From Methanomicrobiaceae archaeon (GTDB lineage: Archaea > Halobacteriota > Methanomicrobia > Methanomicrobiales > Methanomicrobiaceae): a DNA stretch of 6,397 bases. Positions 6,281 through 6,397 of the stretch are shown here, in pieces. The position numbers were made by a program, and so were the translations under genes. The notes below the pieces were generated by a model that ran no database searches, was not told the origin of the DNA, and saw nothing but the letters and a program-made list of their open reading frames with translations. Numbering within the stretch: the stretch's first letter is position 1; each line of letters begins with the position of its first letter. The DNA lies in contig DAOVRB010000067.1 of NCBI GenBank assembly GCA_030628325.1, positions 1-6,397 on the forward strand, in the 5' to 3' direction.

Positions 6281-6397
6281 TCACACCTTTAGTACTTCAA
6301 TCGCTTCATCTGCAGTTCTGCCTTCATGCACAATCATCGCTGTTGCATATACGAATTTATCAGGTGTCACATGCTGGAAAGCATTACGCCCGATAGA
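6281..6397 (-). CDS. C-terminal 38 residues of a DeoC/LacD-family aldolase paralog (runs off right edge)
   Basis: The minus-strand frame is open from the window edge and ends at TGA (6283-6281), 7 nt before the ADH synthase ATG. The visible tail starts SIGRNAFQH and continues with PDKF, IVHEG and a short EAIEVL end. By eye it shares 14 of 30 residues with the aligned end of the next gene (its 227-256), including GRNAFQ, P-KF and VHE. It is therefore a tandem paralog of ADH synthase. In methanogens the natural partner is the MJ1585-type class I aldolase, which makes 6-deoxy-5-ketofructose 1-phosphate, the substrate of ADH synthase; that assignment is inference from position. A second ADH synthase or a glycolytic class I aldolase is also possible. 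No active-site residue lies in the visible part. Confidence 0.85.
   Translation of the reverse strand, partial: SIGRNAFQHVTPDKFVYATAMIVHEGRTADEAIEVLKV

Noticed and set aside
1..6397. Search for CRISPR repeats, tRNA/rRNA genes, insertion sequences, toxin-antitoxin or defence genes
   Set aside because: Essentially every base belongs to the aromatic amino acid genes. I saw no direct-repeat array, cloverleaf, transposase or terminal inverted repeats.

Overview
The window is one uninterrupted minus-strand operon for chorismate, phenylalanine and tyrosine biosynthesis. Transcription runs from right to left. The organism is most likely a methanogenic euryarchaeon, and Methanomicrobiales-like is my best guess. 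Three things point that way: the archaeal ADH route to 3-dehydroquinate replaces bacterial DAHP synthase/AroB, the ribosome-binding sites carry the GGTGA core that pairs with the archaeal 16S tail, and both Class I aldolase-like paralogs are present. The species cannot be fixed from sequence reading alone.

Layout in transcription order: (1) the C-terminal 38 residues of a DeoC/LacD-type aldolase paralog (6281-6397, cut by the window edge); (2) 2-amino-3,7-dideoxy-D-threo-hept-6-ulosonate (ADH) synthase, aroA' type (5488-6273); (3) 3-dehydroquinate synthase II, aroB' type, with a GTG start (4502-5491); (4) prephenate dehydrogenase tyrA (3673-4497, start corrected); (5) prephenate dehydratase pheA with an ACT domain (2885-3676); (6) EPSP synthase aroA (1582-2859); (7) a fused shikimate kinase-shikimate dehydrogenase with a TTG start (209-1594); (8) the first 70 residues of chorismate synthase aroC (1-212, cut by the edge). 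Junctions are 4-bp ATGA/GTGA overlaps, a 13-bp overlap, or gaps of 4, 7 and 25 nt. There is no room for an internal promoter or terminator of ordinary size, so the regulatory start and end of the operon lie outside the window. No stretch of more than 25 nt lacks a gene.

Together the genes take aspartate semialdehyde plus a deoxyketohexose phosphate to 3-dehydroquinate, then dehydroshikimate to shikimate, shikimate-3-phosphate, EPSP and chorismate, and prephenate on to phenylpyruvate and 4-hydroxyphenylpyruvate. Two steps are absent here: 3-dehydroquinate dehydratase and chorismate mutase.

The most unusual item is the kinase-dehydrogenase fusion. Its kinase half is the bacterial P-loop AroK type, not the GHMP-family shikimate kinase characterised in methanogens. 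The order DHQ synthase, EPSP synthase, shikimate kinase, shikimate dehydrogenase echoes the domain order of eukaryotic AROM without its dehydratase. I see no defence system, mobile element, RNA gene or CRISPR array. This is a housekeeping operon with a mosaic ancestry.
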